Part shown: positions 31,599-44,116 of the stretch, one piece after another
How positions within the stretch are numbered: position 1 is the stretch's first letter
Layout: every line of letters begins with the position of its first letter
Source of the DNA: Candidatus Altimarinota bacterium
GTDB taxonomy: Bacteria > Patescibacteriota > Gracilibacteria > BD1-5 > UBA2023
Assembly (NCBI GenBank): GCA_013268835.1
Contig: JABFSX010000004.1
Coordinates: 62,001-126,000, forward strand
Direction: 5' to 3'
Length of the DNA: 64,000 bases
Program-made: the position numbers and the translations under genes
Notes under the pieces: model-generated
Databases searched by the model: none
The model's input: only the letters and a program-made list of their open reading frames with translations
Told to the model about the DNA's origin: nothing

Positions 31599-34181
31599 TT
31601 AAATCCAATTAAAAATGAGTTCTTCACCCTTTGCTGAAAGCAAAAGATTCTTTTTCTTTTTATTTCCTGATATCATCGAATCAGCCACTACATCTTCGAT
31701 ACGATCTTGGATATATCGTCGTACGGGACGAGCTCCATATTCTGGATTATATGTTGACTTGAGGATGAGACTCACGGCTTTGGAGTCAAAAGTACAAACT
31801 ACTCCAACCAAAGCTAGTCGAGTAATTAGCTCCTCAAGCTGAAGAGTAATAATATTTTTAAGAACTTTTTTATCGAGCGGATTGAATACAATGGTCTTAT
31901 CGATACGATTCAAGAATTCTGGAGCAAAAAAGTCTGGAAGCTGTTTGAGAACTTTTTCTCGGATATTTGCATAGTCTGCAATAATCCCCTCTTCTTCTTT
32001 TTCGCCTGTAAGAAATCCTATCTGTGCTGCTTTTTCATTGAATTCATCAGATCCAATATTGGAAGTCATGATGATGATAGTATTTTTGAAATTAATCGCT
32101 CGACCTTTTCCATCAGTTACCATACCGTCTTCGAGAATCTGTAAGAGGAGATTATAGACATCAAAATTCCCTTTCTCGATCTCATCAAGAAGAATAATAG
32201 AATACGGCTTGCGACGAACCTTCTCGGTCAGCATGCCACCTTCTTCATATCCCACATATCCGGCCGTTGTTCCGATCAATTTTGAAGCACTCGACTTGTC
32301 CTGAAATTCACTCATATCAATTTTTATGAGCGCTTTTGGATCAGCAAAAAACTCTTCAGCAAGAACCTTGACGAGTTCTGTTTTTCCAACTCCTGTTGGA
32401 CCAAGAAAAAGGAATGAACCAATCGGACGATTGGGATTTGAGATTCCAACCGAAGAGCGCTTCAGTGAACTCGTGATGGCATCGATCGCATCTGATTGTC
32501 CGAGAATTCGCTTTTTTAAAATAGAATCAAGAAGCCGAAGACGAGTCATATTTTCTTTCTCAAGGTTTTTGAGAGGAATACCACTAATCTGATGAATTAC
32601 TCGCTGAATATCAGCTCCTGTAATATGAAGTCGATCCTTGCGTGGAACCGTTCGTTTATTCTTTTTTTCATCGATTTCCGTATTGATAGATTCGATGAGT
32701 TTTCTCTTCTTGAGAGCCTTCTGATACTGTTGAGAAATCAAGAGATCTTCCATCTCTTTTTGAATACCTTGAACTTTCTCCTTGAGTTCTGTAACTTCAG
32801 AAGTATCAAAATTGTAGGTCATACTCTTCGTACTACATGCCTCATCGATGAGATCAATCGCTTTATCTGGAAGGAATCTATCCGTAATATAGCGAGTTGA
32901 GAGTTCGACTGCATCAGCGATAGCATCGTCATCGATGATGAGATTGTGAAATTCTTCAAAACTCGGTCTGAGTCCTGAGATAATCATACTTGCCACTTCT
33001 TTGGTTGGTTCTGCTACATCGATTTTTTGGAAACGTCGTTCGAGAGCAGAATCTTTTTCTATATATTTCTGATATTCATTGAGTGTTGTGGCACCAATAA
33101 GGGAAATCTTTCCACGAGCCATCGCAGGTTTGAGGATATTCGCTGCATCAAGTGAACCTTCTCCAGAACCAGCCCCGATAATCGTATGAATCTCATCAAT
33201 AAAGATAATCACTTCATTTTCGAGTTTTGAAGCCTCATCAATAACGAGCTTGATACGTTGTTCAAATTCGCCACGATACTTGGTTCCAGCGACCATCTGA
33301 GAGAGATTGAGTGAGATGATACGTTTGTTTTGCATCGCAAATGGCACTGTACCCTCTACGATCTTACGGGCCAGTCACTCTACTACGGCTGTCTTTCCTA
33401 CTCCTGGATCACCAACGAGACATGGATTATTTTTGGTTTTTCGATTCAAGATACTAATGAGTCGATCGATCTCGGTATCACGCCCGAAAATTGGATCTAT
33501 TTTTTTATTTCGAGCTTCGAGTGTCAGATCCGTTCCAAAAAAATCAAGCCCTGGAGTTTTTGATTCTTTTTTATCCTGTGGAGGATTCTGATCAAAGGGA
33601 GCAGATTTCTTATTTTCTGATTTTGACTTCCCTGGCTCATTTTTTGCTCATCCAAACGTATCTTCGATGAGATGCATCAGATCATCAATCGGACCAAAGA
33701 TTCCACCATTTTGAATATCAGCTCCACCCGCTCCAGCAATGAGTGTGTTGATCTCAATAAGTTCTACCTCAAATCCTTTTGGATCAATCCCGATAAAATC
33801 AAGCACCTGAATAAACCAATTATCAGTTTCACTATGGAGAAGTGCGAGGAGAAAATCCTCGAGTCCTGCTTGTCACTTCTGGAACTTGGCAGCGGTCTTC
33901 ATGGAATCTACGATCACCTGTTTCAATCGAGGAGATATTCCCATATAGTCACCACTTCGATTCCCTCCCTCAAGATGAAATGGGGAACGAGAAAAAAGAT
34001 CCAATAAGATGGCATCATTGATACCAAAACTTCCAAATAAGTCATAAATATTTCCACTCTGAACCTTGGCAACTTGAATAAGTACATCCTCAGGAAGGAT
34101 CTCTCGGTAGCCAAATTGCTTTGCTCGTTGTTCGGCAGCTAGCATAATATTGCGATATTCTTCGGTAAACTGATTGAGCAT
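31599..34181 (-). CDS. clpC: ClpC-type AAA+ chaperone ATPase
   Basis: An 860-residue protein. The N-domain (residues 1-145) has two Clp-repeat-like halves, the first AAA module has [15 protein letters not shown], and the second has [13 protein letters not shown] with Walker [10 protein letters not shown]. The middle domain (about residues 400-500) is short, as in ClpC/ClpA rather than ClpB. Two or three UGA-Gly codons occur, for example in VVE-G-LARK. It unfolds proteins for ClpP; no clpP is in the window. The weak promoter TTGATT-15-TATAAT at 34210-34236 lies upstream. Confidence 0.88.
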
Positions 34182-34209
34182 AAAAAAGAAGGGTAAATTT
34201 CGTGTGAAG

Positions 34210-34236
34210 ATTATAGAGAAAAAATAGAAAAATCAA
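34210..34236 (-). promoter_or_regulatory. Possible clpC promoter
   Basis: Minus strand TTGATT (34236-34231), 15-base spacer, TATAAT (34215-34210), about 29 bases before the ATG. The short spacer lowers confidence. Confidence 0.4.
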
Positions 34237-34384
34237 CTCTATCTATTGGCTTATTGTAGCAGTATATGAGAGAAAAAGAAACAATTTTTCCTTGCGAAAT
34301 TTGAGAAATAATGATTGCCATAATTTACTTTTTGAACTTTCTTGATAGAGTATTTCATATTTCTGTCTCTCAACTCCTATTTTT

Positions 34385-35059
34385 ATGCCAAAAATACTCC
34401 TTATCGAGGATGATACTGGGATTATCACTCCACTCTCCCTCTACATAGAACAATCTGGATATAGTATCATTGTTTGTCAAAATGGAAATGATGCTCTAAC
34501 TCTTTTTAGTAAAGAAAAACCAAACCTCGTTATACTCGATATCAATCTTCCTGGAAAGAATGGAATCGAAATCTGCGAAGAAATACGAGCCACATCAGAA
34601 GCTCCGATTATTATACTCTCAGCCCGTGAGAGTGAGGATGATAAAGTAATGCTCCTTGGACTTGGAGCAGATGACTACGTATCAAAACCATTTTCTCCTC
34701 GAGAACTGATGGCTCGTATTGCTACAATACTCAATCGAATCGAAAATAGAAAAAAGATAAAAACAAACAAAATACTCACTCTTGGAAATATCACGATTGA
34801 TACAAAGAATTTCACTGTAGAAGTAGCTGGAGATCCTATCAAGCTCACTAAAACAGAGTTTGCAATACTCGAATATTTTGCAAAAAATACAAACAATGTT
34901 ATCAAAAGAGAATCCCTGATGAAAGATATCATTGGATATGATAACTATGTCTACGATCGAACTATCGATACGCATGTGAAAAATCTCAGAAAAAAAATCG
35001 GTGAAAGTTTTGAAATAGAGACCATTCGAGGAATATGATATCGCATCAATATACTATAA
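34385..35059 (+). CDS. OmpR-family response regulator
   Basis: A 224-residue protein: receiver domain with acidic pocket EDD (residues 8-10), phospho-acceptor Asp in LVILDINLPG (near residue 53) and KPFSPRELMARI; then a winged-helix output domain with TKTEFAILEYFAKN and YDRTIDTHVKNLRKKIG. One UGA-Gly codon precedes the final YRINIL. No histidine kinase is adjacent, so its partner is elsewhere. A pair of 14-bp direct repeats lies at its 3' end, ahead of murA. Confidence 0.92.
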
Positions 35060-35092
35060 TCGTACAATTATAAATACTTAATCGTACAATTA
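35057..35092 (+). repeat. Tandem 14-bp direct repeats, possible response-regulator operator
   Basis: TAATCGTACAATTA occurs at 35057-35070 and 35079-35092, 22 bases start to start (two helical turns). OmpR/PhoB regulators bind such tandem half-sites. The first copy overlaps the regulator's own stop codon and both lie before murA. Confidence 0.5.
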
Positions 35093-35101
35093 ATGATTTT
35101 T

Positions 35102-35128
35102 AGAGGAAAAAATTGCTCTTCCTCTCTA
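35102..35128 (+). terminator. Weak hairpin between response regulator and murA
   Basis: AGAGGAA and TTCCTCT pair across a ten-base loop; the following U tract is poor. It could attenuate rather than end transcription. Confidence 0.3.
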
Positions 35129-35162
35129 TTTGTATAGAATCAAAAATACCTATACATATATT

Positions 35163-36419
35163 ATGCTTTCACTCCACTGACCTCAAGATCTCTCTGGTAC
35201 CGTAGAAATATCTGGTTCAAAAAATGCTGCACTTCCACTGATTGCTTGTGGGCTCTTTTTTGAAAAATTCACACTTCATAATGTTCCACGAATTGGCGAT
35301 GTATTAACATTCCTCTCTATAATCGAGTCACTGAATGTAAAAGTTGAATTCATATGAAATACTCTCACTTTGGATAGTACCAATATGAGCCTTGATAATC
35401 TCAATACGGAACTCGTCAAAAAAATCCGTGTTGGAATATTTCTTTTCCCTGCCCTCCTCAAACGATTTCGAAGCCTCGAAATACCATTTCCTGGTGGATG
35501 CAATATTTGAAAAAGACCCATTGATGAACATATTCGTGGATTTGAAGCCTTTGGATATACCAACGAAGGAGTTGATGATATGATCCATTTTTCGGGCAAT
35601 TATATAACCACAGATGTTCGTATATCTGCGGGATTTGCCGTTACTGCCACAGAGAATATATTGATGATTGCAGCATTCCGATCAGGAAAAACCGTCATAG
35701 AACTCTGAGCTATGGAACCACATGTGATGAATCTCATAGAGTTCCTTCGAACACTTGGAATCGCTATCACTGTATCTCACGATCATATGATCACCATTGA
35801 AGGAATCAAGTTTGCACCAAAAGAAGCAGAAACAAGTGTAATTCACGACTATATCGAAAGTGGAACATTTATCATCCTTGGCGCACTCACAGCAACACCA
35901 AGTCTCGAAATTCGTCATGCGAGAATCAAGGATCTTAGATTTTTCCTTGCAAAATGCCGAGAAGCCGGAGTTCGCTATGATCTCAATGAAGAAACTGATA
36001 CTATCACGGTATATAATTCAAAATCTTCTCTTAAGGCAATTAATTTTCAAACCAATATCTATCCTGGATTCCCTACTGATCTTCAATCTCCTTTTTCACT
36101 CCTCCTTACTCAGGCAGAATGAGTTTCTCGTGTTCATGAGGTACTCTTCGAATGAAGACTTAATTGGCTCGTAGAAATAGAAAAAATGAAAGGACATATC
36201 GCCATTATGAATCCACATGAGGCTCTTATTTTTGGAAAAACTCACCTTAAGTGAGCCATGGTATCATCATGGGATCTCCGAGCATGAGTCACTATGATTC
36301 TCGCTGGTATGATTGCACGAGGCGAGACAACTATTACTAATGTAGAATACATAGAACGAGGATATGAGGATATTATCGGAAAAATACAGAAGCTCGGTGG
36401 AAAAATAAAACACGTATAA
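35163..36419 (+). CDS. murA: UDP-N-acetylglucosamine 1-carboxyvinyltransferase MurA
   Basis: A 418-residue protein with eight or so UGA-Gly codons. It has SGSKNAALPLIA (residues about 18-29), PFPGGCNIGKRPIDEHIRGF with the catalytic Cys (PGGC), and PTDLQSPFSLLLTQA followed by HEVLFEGRL. These are the MurA signature elements. It adds enolpyruvate to UDP-GlcNAc, the first committed step of peptidoglycan synthesis. The catalytic Cys is kept, so classical fosfomycin sensitivity is possible. The 63-residue gene follows 20 bases later. Confidence 0.93.
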
Positions 36420-36439
36420 TTCTATATAATTCAATCATT

Positions 36440-36631
36440 ATGTGATATTGAGATTTTATGCCTTCTGGCTGACAACATCATAAAAAACCACTCACAAAGG
36501 CTCAGATAAAAAAACTCGAACAAGCCTATGCAACTGCTGGAGCTATCACTGAATCTGTAAAAACTCTCGAAAAAGAAGAACAAGATACGATAAAAAATGA
36601 AATAGAAAAAAATCTCAACCTATTCTATTAA
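36440..36631 (+). CDS. Small hypothetical protein
   Basis: A 63-residue frame with three UGA-Gly codons near the start (M-G-Y-G-DFMPSG-G). A Gly/His/Lys-rich head (QHHKKP) is followed by an amphipathic alpha-helical stretch (KAQIKKLEQAYATAGA...) ending NLNLFY. It starts 20 bases after murA and is followed by a terminator, which supports a real gene. Function unknown. Confidence 0.55.
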
Positions 36632-36632
36632 A

Positions 36633-36660
36633 AAAAGGCTCGACTTTTCGGGTCTTTTTT
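36633..36660 (+). terminator. Terminator after the murA unit
   Basis: GGCTCGA and TCGGGTC pair over seven positions (two G-U) followed by a T run. Confidence 0.6.
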
Positions 36661-36697
36661 ATACAATCCTCAGGTTTTTCTATTAATCATATAACTC

Positions 36698-37633
36698 ATG
36701 TCTATCCTCATATCTGGATCAGTTGCATTTGACACCATTATCCAAACTGCTGGAACTTTTCGTGGGCAAGATAATACAGCAAATCCTGATCTTCATCTTT
36801 CTCTCTTTGCCCCTGTAGTTCGTAGAGAATATGGATGAACTGCTGCAAATATCGCCTATTCTCTTGCTCTTCTTGGAAAATATCCCCATATTATCGCAAC
36901 CGCTGGTGACGATAGTTCTGAATATCTCGATCGTATGCGAGAAATGGGAATAAAAACAGAGTTAATTCAAATAATCCCAACGAGCCCATCATTACAATCC
37001 TTTATTGTTCATGATGATTCTCATGGGCAAATTAATATTTTTCATCCAGGAGCAATGAATATGTCGGGTGAACTCACTCATGGGAATATCGAATTTGCGT
37101 ATACAATCGTCGCACCAGATTCCCCACTTGGGATGATTCGCCGTGTGAATGAATGTAAAAAATCTGGAATTTTTACTATATTTGATCCTGGTCAAGCGAT
37201 GGTCGGACTCACTGGACCAGAACTGATTTCTCTGACAAGCCAAGCAGATATAACTATCATGAATGAGCCTGAAAGAAACCAATTCCAAGAAATATCTGGA
37301 ATGGATTATCCTGAAATATGTACATCCAATTGACATATAGCCATCGTAACCCTTGGAGAAAAATGAGCTATGATTATCGATAGTTCTGATGAAAAAATTA
37401 TTTCAACAATACCCGCTAAAGCTGTAGTTGATGCAACAGGTTGTGGGGATTCATTTCGTGCTGGTCTCCTCTATGGACTTTCAGAGAAGTGGTCAATCGA
37501 AAAATCTATCCAACTTGGTAATATAATCGGTGGAATCAAGATCCAATATATGGGTGGACAAAATCATACTCTTGATAAAGATACAATTAATACCATAGGA
37601 GAAAAAGAATATAGAGTAAAATTCTTTGATTAA
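36698..37633 (+). CDS. PfkB-family carbohydrate/nucleoside kinase, possibly adenosine kinase
   Basis: A 311-residue protein with three UGA-Gly codons. It begins LISGSVAFDTI, has GGTAANIAYSLALLG near residue 47 and ends with the PfkB signature DATGCGDSFRAGLLYGL (catalytic Asp in GCGDSF). It lies 48 bases before S-adenosylhomocysteinase. Removing adenosine pulls the SAH hydrolase reaction forward, so adenosine is a reasonable substrate; ribokinase-type activity cannot be excluded. Confidence 0.8.
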
Positions 37634-37681
37634 TTCAATATTTTCGATACAATTCGCCCGTTATTTTTTTAAACTTATTTT

Positions 37682-39070
37682 ATGGATTACAAAGTACTTG
37701 ATATGGGACTCGCTCCTTGGGGACGAAAAGAACTCTCAATTGCAGAAACAGAGATGCCAGGACTCATGGCTCTCCGAACAGAATACAAAACTACTCAACC
37801 ACTCAAGTGAGCTCGAGTTGCTGGATCACTTCATATGACTATCCAAACAGGGGTACTTATCGAAACCCTCACGGCTCTCGGGGCTGATGTTCGTTGGGCA
37901 AGTTGTAATATTTTCTCTACTCAAGATCATGCTGCTGCAGCCATCGTAGAAGGTGGAGTACCAGTTTTTGCATATAAGGGGGAATCTCTGGAAGAATACT
38001 GGGAATATACTCATAAAATCTTCGAATGGGCTGATGGAGGAACTCCAAATATGATCCTCGACGATGGAGGTGATGCAACTCTCCTCGTGATTCTCGGAAG
38101 TGAAGCAGAGCAAGATCTCTCAGTTCTCGCAAATCCTACTTGTGAGGAAGAGCGTGTTCTTTTTGCAACAATCAAAAAACGACTTGAAACTTCTCCGAAT
38201 TTTTATTCAAATATCAAGAAAAATATCATCGGAGTTTCTGAGGAAACAACTACTGGAGTACATCGACTCTACCAGATGATGGAAGCAGGACGTCTTCCTT
38301 TTCCTGCTATCAATGTAAATGACTCTGTAACAAAATCAAAATTCGATAATCTCTATGGTTGTCGTGAGTCGATCATCGACGGTATCAAGCGAGCTACTGA
38401 TGTGATGATTGCTGGTAAGATTGTAGTAGTGGCTGGATATGGTGATGTAGGAAAAGGATGTGCTGATGCATTCCGTGGAATGGGAGCAACCGTTTGGGTG
38501 ACTGAGATAGACCCTATCTGTGCTCTTCAGGCTGCTATGGAAGGATTCCGGGTAGTTACTATGGAATCTGCTTGTAGTCAAGCTGATATCTTCGTTACTG
38601 CAACAGGAAACAAGGATATTATCACTCATGATCATATGATTGCCATGCGAGACGAAGCAATCGTTTGTAATATTGGTCATTTTGACTCTGAGATCGACGT
38701 CGTGAGTATGAGAAAATATACTTGGGATAATATCAAGCCTCAAGTGGATCATATTACTCTTCCAAATGGAAATAAGATTATACTCCTTGCTGAAGGTCGT
38801 CTTGTGAATCTTGGATGTGCCACTGGTCACCCATCATTCGTAATGTCCAATAGTTTCACGAATCAGACTCTCGCACAAATTGAGCTCTTCCAGAATACTG
38901 CCAACTATCCAGTAGGAGTATACCGACTTCCAAAACATCTTGATGAAAAGGTGGCACGCCTCCATCTTGCTCGTATCGGTGTTGAGCTTACAGTTCTCAC
39001 TCCTGATCAAGCAAGTTATATCGGAGTTCCTGCCGTCGGACCATACAAACCTGATCATTATCGTTATTAA
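37682..39070 (+). CDS. ahcY: Adenosylhomocysteinase (S-adenosylhomocysteine hydrolase)
   Basis: A 462-residue protein with one UGA-Gly codon (PLK-G-ARVAGS). It shows [35 protein letters not shown], the NAD-binding [10 protein letters not shown] and the C-terminal PDHYRY typical of AhcY, and is complete. It splits SAH into adenosine and homocysteine, relieving product inhibition of methyltransferases such as RsmH. No SAH riboswitch is recognisable upstream. Confidence 0.97.
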
Positions 39071-39073
39071 GAT

Positions 39074-39099
39074 AAATCCCCTACTATAGGGGATTTTTT
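39074..39099 (+). terminator. Terminator after ahcY
   Basis: ATCCCCTA and TAGGGGAT stem with a CTA loop and a following T run. Confidence 0.8.
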
Positions 39100-39148
39100 C
39101 TTGGTAAATAGCAACAATTTAATACAATATGAAAATAAAATTCAAACT

Positions 39149-42100
39149 ATGACTGATTTTCAAGATATACTCGCAAGCCTGAATCCAGAACAGAGAAAAG
39201 CAGTAGAAACCATCTATTGACCTGTTCTCGTGATTGCATGACCTGGAAGTGGGAAAACACAACTCCTTGCAGCCCGAATAGCCAATATCCTCAAGACAAC
39301 TGACTATCTCCCGTCTAATATTCTCTGTCTCACATTTACAGAAAATGCAGCAAAAAATATGCGAGATCGTCTTGCGAGTATGATTGGTCAAGATGCATAT
39401 CGAGTCGCCATCCACACCTTCCATAGTTTTGGGAGTGAGGTACTTAATCGATTCAGATATCTCACCAAGGAATACAATGATGCAAAACCCGTCGATACCA
39501 TCGAATCATCTCGTATCCTAGATGGGATTCTCGAACAACTCTCTTGGGATAATCCCTACAAGCCAGGATTTCGGGCGAGTGACACTATCAAAGAGGTTCT
39601 CGGGAATATTGGAAATCTGAAAAAATGATGAATCACTCCAAGTTTTTATAGATCAATTTTGGAAGCAAATATAGTTGCCATTGAAATAATAAATCCCCTG
39701 ATATCTGAATATTGGGAACAGATTGATTCACTCGGTCAGAAAAAAGAAGAAAAGCAAAAAAAGATAGATTTATTCAAATTATTTACAGAAAAGGTTCAAC
39801 AATTGTCCAAAATAGAGAAGAATATTGGAAATTACGAAAGATTTGAAACCGTATTCTTGCGATGACTCGATGAGGTTTGGGAGAATTATGAATGAGATAC
39901 GAGTACCAAATTCATGAATGCTTGGCGAGATACTTGGACACAAAAAAACTATAAAAATATCCGTGAACTCAAAGAAACGAGTAAGATCGAAAAACAACAG
40001 TCTCTTGCTGATATATTCGAAAAATATCAAAATACCCTTAAAGAAAAATGACTCATCGATTTTTCTGATATGATCCTGGAAGCAATAGGACTCATAGAAT
40101 CCAATGACATCGTGAGAATGAGTCTTGCTGAGACGTATCAATTCGTGATGATCGATGAATTCCAAGATACCAATGAGGCTCAGATGCGGCTCATCAATGG
40201 AATCTTATCAGTAAATACTGAAAACCCCAATATATTCGCTGTGGGCGATGATGATCAGTCCATCTACAAGTTCCAGTGAGCTAATACGAAGAATATTCGA
40301 GATTTCCATGATACATACAACGACACTAAACTCATCATCTTAGAAAAAAATTATCGATCCAAAGAAGAGATAATTACCCATAGTCGTACAGTTATAAAAT
40401 CAGAATCGAACAATATTGCAAATATATTCGAATGAGCAGTAAAAAAATTCGAAGCTATTCGAGAAACTGGTGGAACAGTGAGAAATATCCGATTCAAGAA
40501 TGAACTCGAAGAGCTCTCATGGATTATCGAGGATATCGAAACCCAGATACAATCTGGTGTACAACCAAATGAAATTGCAGTTATCACTAAAAAGAATAAG
40601 ACTCTTGAGCTTATTGCCAAGTGACTCCTTGAAAAAAATATAGGAGTTAACCTCTCTAAGAATGAATCAATATTTGATGATGAAATTATCATACTTATTA
40701 TCAACATTCTTAAGCTCCTCAACTCGCTCGATGGAAACTACCGAGAAGAAGAAGCAGAACGAATTGTTACGATACTTTCCCATTCTTGTTTTGATATCAA
40801 CCGTCTCACGCTCTGGAACATATCTAAGACTATCTACCATTCTAGAAAGGATACCACTCGATCTTGGATCGAAACCCTTGCAAATCATGAGGATTCAAAA
40901 CTCAAGAATATAGCAAATTTCCTCAAAGAACTTACCAGTAGAGCAAGAGTGGAACGACTTGAGAATATTATTGATTTCATCACGGGTGCCAATGAACTCT
41001 CCATTCCAGATGACTATGACGATGATGGAACTACGAATCCACTTCAAATAAGTTTCTTTAATGAAGAAAAATGAAACTATATTTCTCCTCTCTTTAAATA
41101 CTTTTTCGGACAATTATCAAACAATAATTGATGAAATATAGCATATACTCGACATCTTGCTAATATGCGAGCCTTCATAGAAAATGTGAGAAGTTATAAA
41201 AATGGAAAGAATTTTCTCTCACTTCATGATGCTATAGAAATCCTGAGCCTCATCGAAAAATACGATATCGATATCGAAGTTTCTCACATTATCGGTAATG
41301 AGAAAAATGCTGTTAATCTTATCACCGTCTATAAGGCAAAATGACTCGAATGGCAAAATGTCTATGTGCCGTGTATTCATACAAAGGAATATAAGTCCGG
41401 AAAAATCTCTGGTTCTACTCTACCAAAAAATCTCCCCCTCGAAGCCGATAGAGACAATGATGAAGATATCGAAAGACTCATCTATACAGCATTCACTCGT
41501 GCCAAAGATTCACTGATAGCGACATACTCAGAAGAGAGTATGAGTGAAAAATCCCTCGAACCCCTTGCTTGTATCGAAGTTGAGAATGATAATTGGGAAG
41601 AGCTCACAACCATTCCACTCACGAGCCTCACAGAAACTCTCGAAATAGAAAAAAGAGAGCTCTTCGCACTTCCATATCTTGGAGAAGAACAAGATTTTCT
41701 CAAAGATCGAATTGAGAAGCTTTTTGTTATGAATGTGACTGCTCTTCAGAATTTTCTCAATGTCGCTGATGCAGGACCAGAATACTTTGTATCGAATTCC
41801 CTCCTCCGTTTTCCTCAAGCAAAAAATATCTCTGCTACCTATGGATCCGCTATCCATAAAGCACTAGAGGATTTTTTCGCAGATTATGCTGCCCGAAAAT
41901 CATATCAAAAAGAAATCCTTTTTAAGTCATTTGAAACCTATCTCAAAAATGAAGGATTTGATCCAAAAACCGAAGAAACCTACCTCGAACGAGGACGGGA
42001 AAATCTTGAATCCATCTACGCAGAGATAACTGGACAATCGTATGGAGAACTCTTTCTCGAATATGATTTCCGAGCAGCTCACGGTGGAACATATCTTCCA

Positions 42101-42547
42101 ACCGATACAACAAAAGCTATCCAACTCACCGGAAAGATCGATCGTATCGAACGACTACCTGATGACTCCCTCATTATCACAGACTACAAAACTGGTGGTG
42201 GATTTGATAGTTTTGATGGAAAATGAGCAGAATATGCAAAAATAAAACAATGGAAATATAGACTACAACTCGCATTTTATGCTATCCTCTTTGAACTTTC
42301 ACCCCGCTGGAGAATGTATCAAAATAAGAAATATGAACTCTTCTTCGTAGAGAAAAATCGTGATGAGGATCGTTTTCATCGTGTAATAGAATATATCCAA
42401 ACTGGTGAAGTAGAACGAACTAAGAAACTCATCATTGCTGTAATGTCAAAAATCGACTCTCTCAACTTCCCTGATATTACCAAATATCCAAAAACTCTCG
42501 ATGGAATCAGACAATTTGAGGAAGAATTATTAAATTGACAAGTATAG
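39149..42547 (+). CDS. UvrD/PcrA-type helicase fused to a RecB-like nuclease domain
   Basis: An 1132-residue protein with about ten UGA-Gly codons. Walker A reads IAGPGSGKTQLL with its leading Gly encoded by UGA, motif II is VMIDEFQDTNEAQ, then GDDDQSIYKFQGA, and motif VI is YTAFTRAKDSL: a superfamily 1A helicase. The C-terminal about 270 residues carry GSAIHKALEDFF, GKIDRIERLP and ITDYKTGG, the PD-(D/E)XK nuclease signature of the RecB/AddB family. It may serve as a single-chain substitute for RecBCD/AddAB-like end resection; no partner subunit is adjacent. Confidence 0.88.
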
Positions 42548-42585
42548 TTTTTATATATTATTATAATAAGTTAACTTCTTAAAAA

Positions 42586-43188
42586 ATGCACAGATCAATA
42601 GATATTCATGGAGGTAATCAACAAGAAGGACAAAATTGAGGAATACCTTCTATTGCCACTCAAGCTGTTGCAAAGCTACTGAATTATGTTCCTCGAGTCT
42701 GGACAACCGAAGAACCATTCCAAAAAGAAAAAGAAAATGTCTGGATTCATACAACGGAGACAATTGCACTCATCAAAGAGTATGCTAATCTCATAAAAAA
42801 GTATTGATGAGATATGGCACACATTATCAATCTTCTTATAGTACATGATATCCCTGAAATACTCACAGGCGATATGGATCCTCGCCTTATAGATCCCAAC
42901 ACCAAATTCTACCTCGAAGAATGGGCAATGACCAATCTGATATCAAATCCGAATGATCGCGATCTCTGGTACGAGTATGCTTTTGGTGAAACGATCGACT
43001 CAAAATTTGCCAAAGTATTCGATAAACTCCAATTCTTGAATAATCTCATAAGACTATGAGAAGAAACAGAGTATTGGAATGCCATGAAGAAGTATCGAGT
43101 ACATTTTGAACCATTTCCAGAACTCCTCCAGATTGTAGATAAACCTACATTCCTTGTCTCAGAAAAAAAAATTCAGAAAGTAGCCTAA
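42586..43188 (+). CDS. HD-domain hydrolase, YfbR-like
   Basis: A 200-residue protein with four UGA-Gly codons, two in tandem (KKY-GG-DMAHI). HTTETIALI near residue 57 and LLIVHDIPEILTGD near residue 82 form the H...HD metal site of the HD_3 family, which includes 5'-deoxynucleotidase YfbR. A late Asp-rich FDKLQFLNNLI follows. Probably a nucleotide phosphohydrolase; substrate not determinable. The next gene starts four bases after its stop. Confidence 0.75.
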
Positions 43189-43192
43189 CCCT

Positions 43193-44116
43193 ATGAGCTC
43201 TCAACTCTGACATCTCTATATCGAAACTGATGATGATATTCCTCGGATAGCTCTTGGGGCTTTTGATTTTGATGGAAATATCCTTGCCCCAAATACCCCC
43301 TATCGGGTTATAGAAATCGCTACAGGAAAAGAAGTCTGTATACCAGCACACGAGCTTGATAATAATGCTGAACTCATATCTTGACCAATTGCACAGTACC
43401 AATGGATGAATAATATGGAAGATTCTCTCGTTCATTTTCGAGATTTTACCCAGTACAGTGAGCCCAATCATCTTATGGATGATACACTCAATGCTATCAA
43501 AAATGGACTTTTTTCTCCAAGTTTTGAAGCCTTCAAGGAAACATTCCTTATTCCTGCTCGACTCTTTGCAATTATCACGGCTCGTGGACACTCAGCAGAT
43601 AATCTTGAACGAACTATCAGGGAAATCAGCGAAACAGTACTGAGTGATGCTGAGAAAAATATTCAGTATGAAAATATAAAAAATCTCTATCAGATACTCT
43701 ATCCTGATATGCCAATACCGAATCGAAATCAAGCAATACAGTTTTATTTTCAAGAAATTGTCTCGTACTATACTGTATCAAACACACATGGAAAAAAACT
43801 CCTGAAAATCAGGATGAATATGAAAACTCCTGAAAAGAAGGTATTCTGTATGGATCACTATATAGAAGATATGAGGACTCGAATATTGGGTCCAATTGGA
43901 ATAGAAAATACTTCGCTTGCTATCGGATTCAGTGATGATTCTGTAAGTAATATGAGTGCAATGATGGATGCTTTTATACAAAAAAGAGAGGTCGGATCAC
44001 TCAAAAATGATACGGTACATCTCTATTATACTGGAAAACAATGAGCTCTAGCTATACCAACGAAAGAATCTATACAAGTATCTCAGAATCAAACAATGAC
44101 CATCATTCAGATATAA
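43193..44116 (+). CDS. HAD-like hydrolase domain protein
   Basis: A 307-residue protein with three UGA-Gly codons. ALGAFDFDGNIL (residues about 22-33) matches HAD motif I (DxDG), FAIITARGHS matches motif II, and LAIGFSDDSVSN matches the acidic motif IV. Between them is a large cap-like insertion. Phosphatase activity is likely; no closer family is recognised. It is translationally close to the HD gene (four bases apart). Confidence 0.6.
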
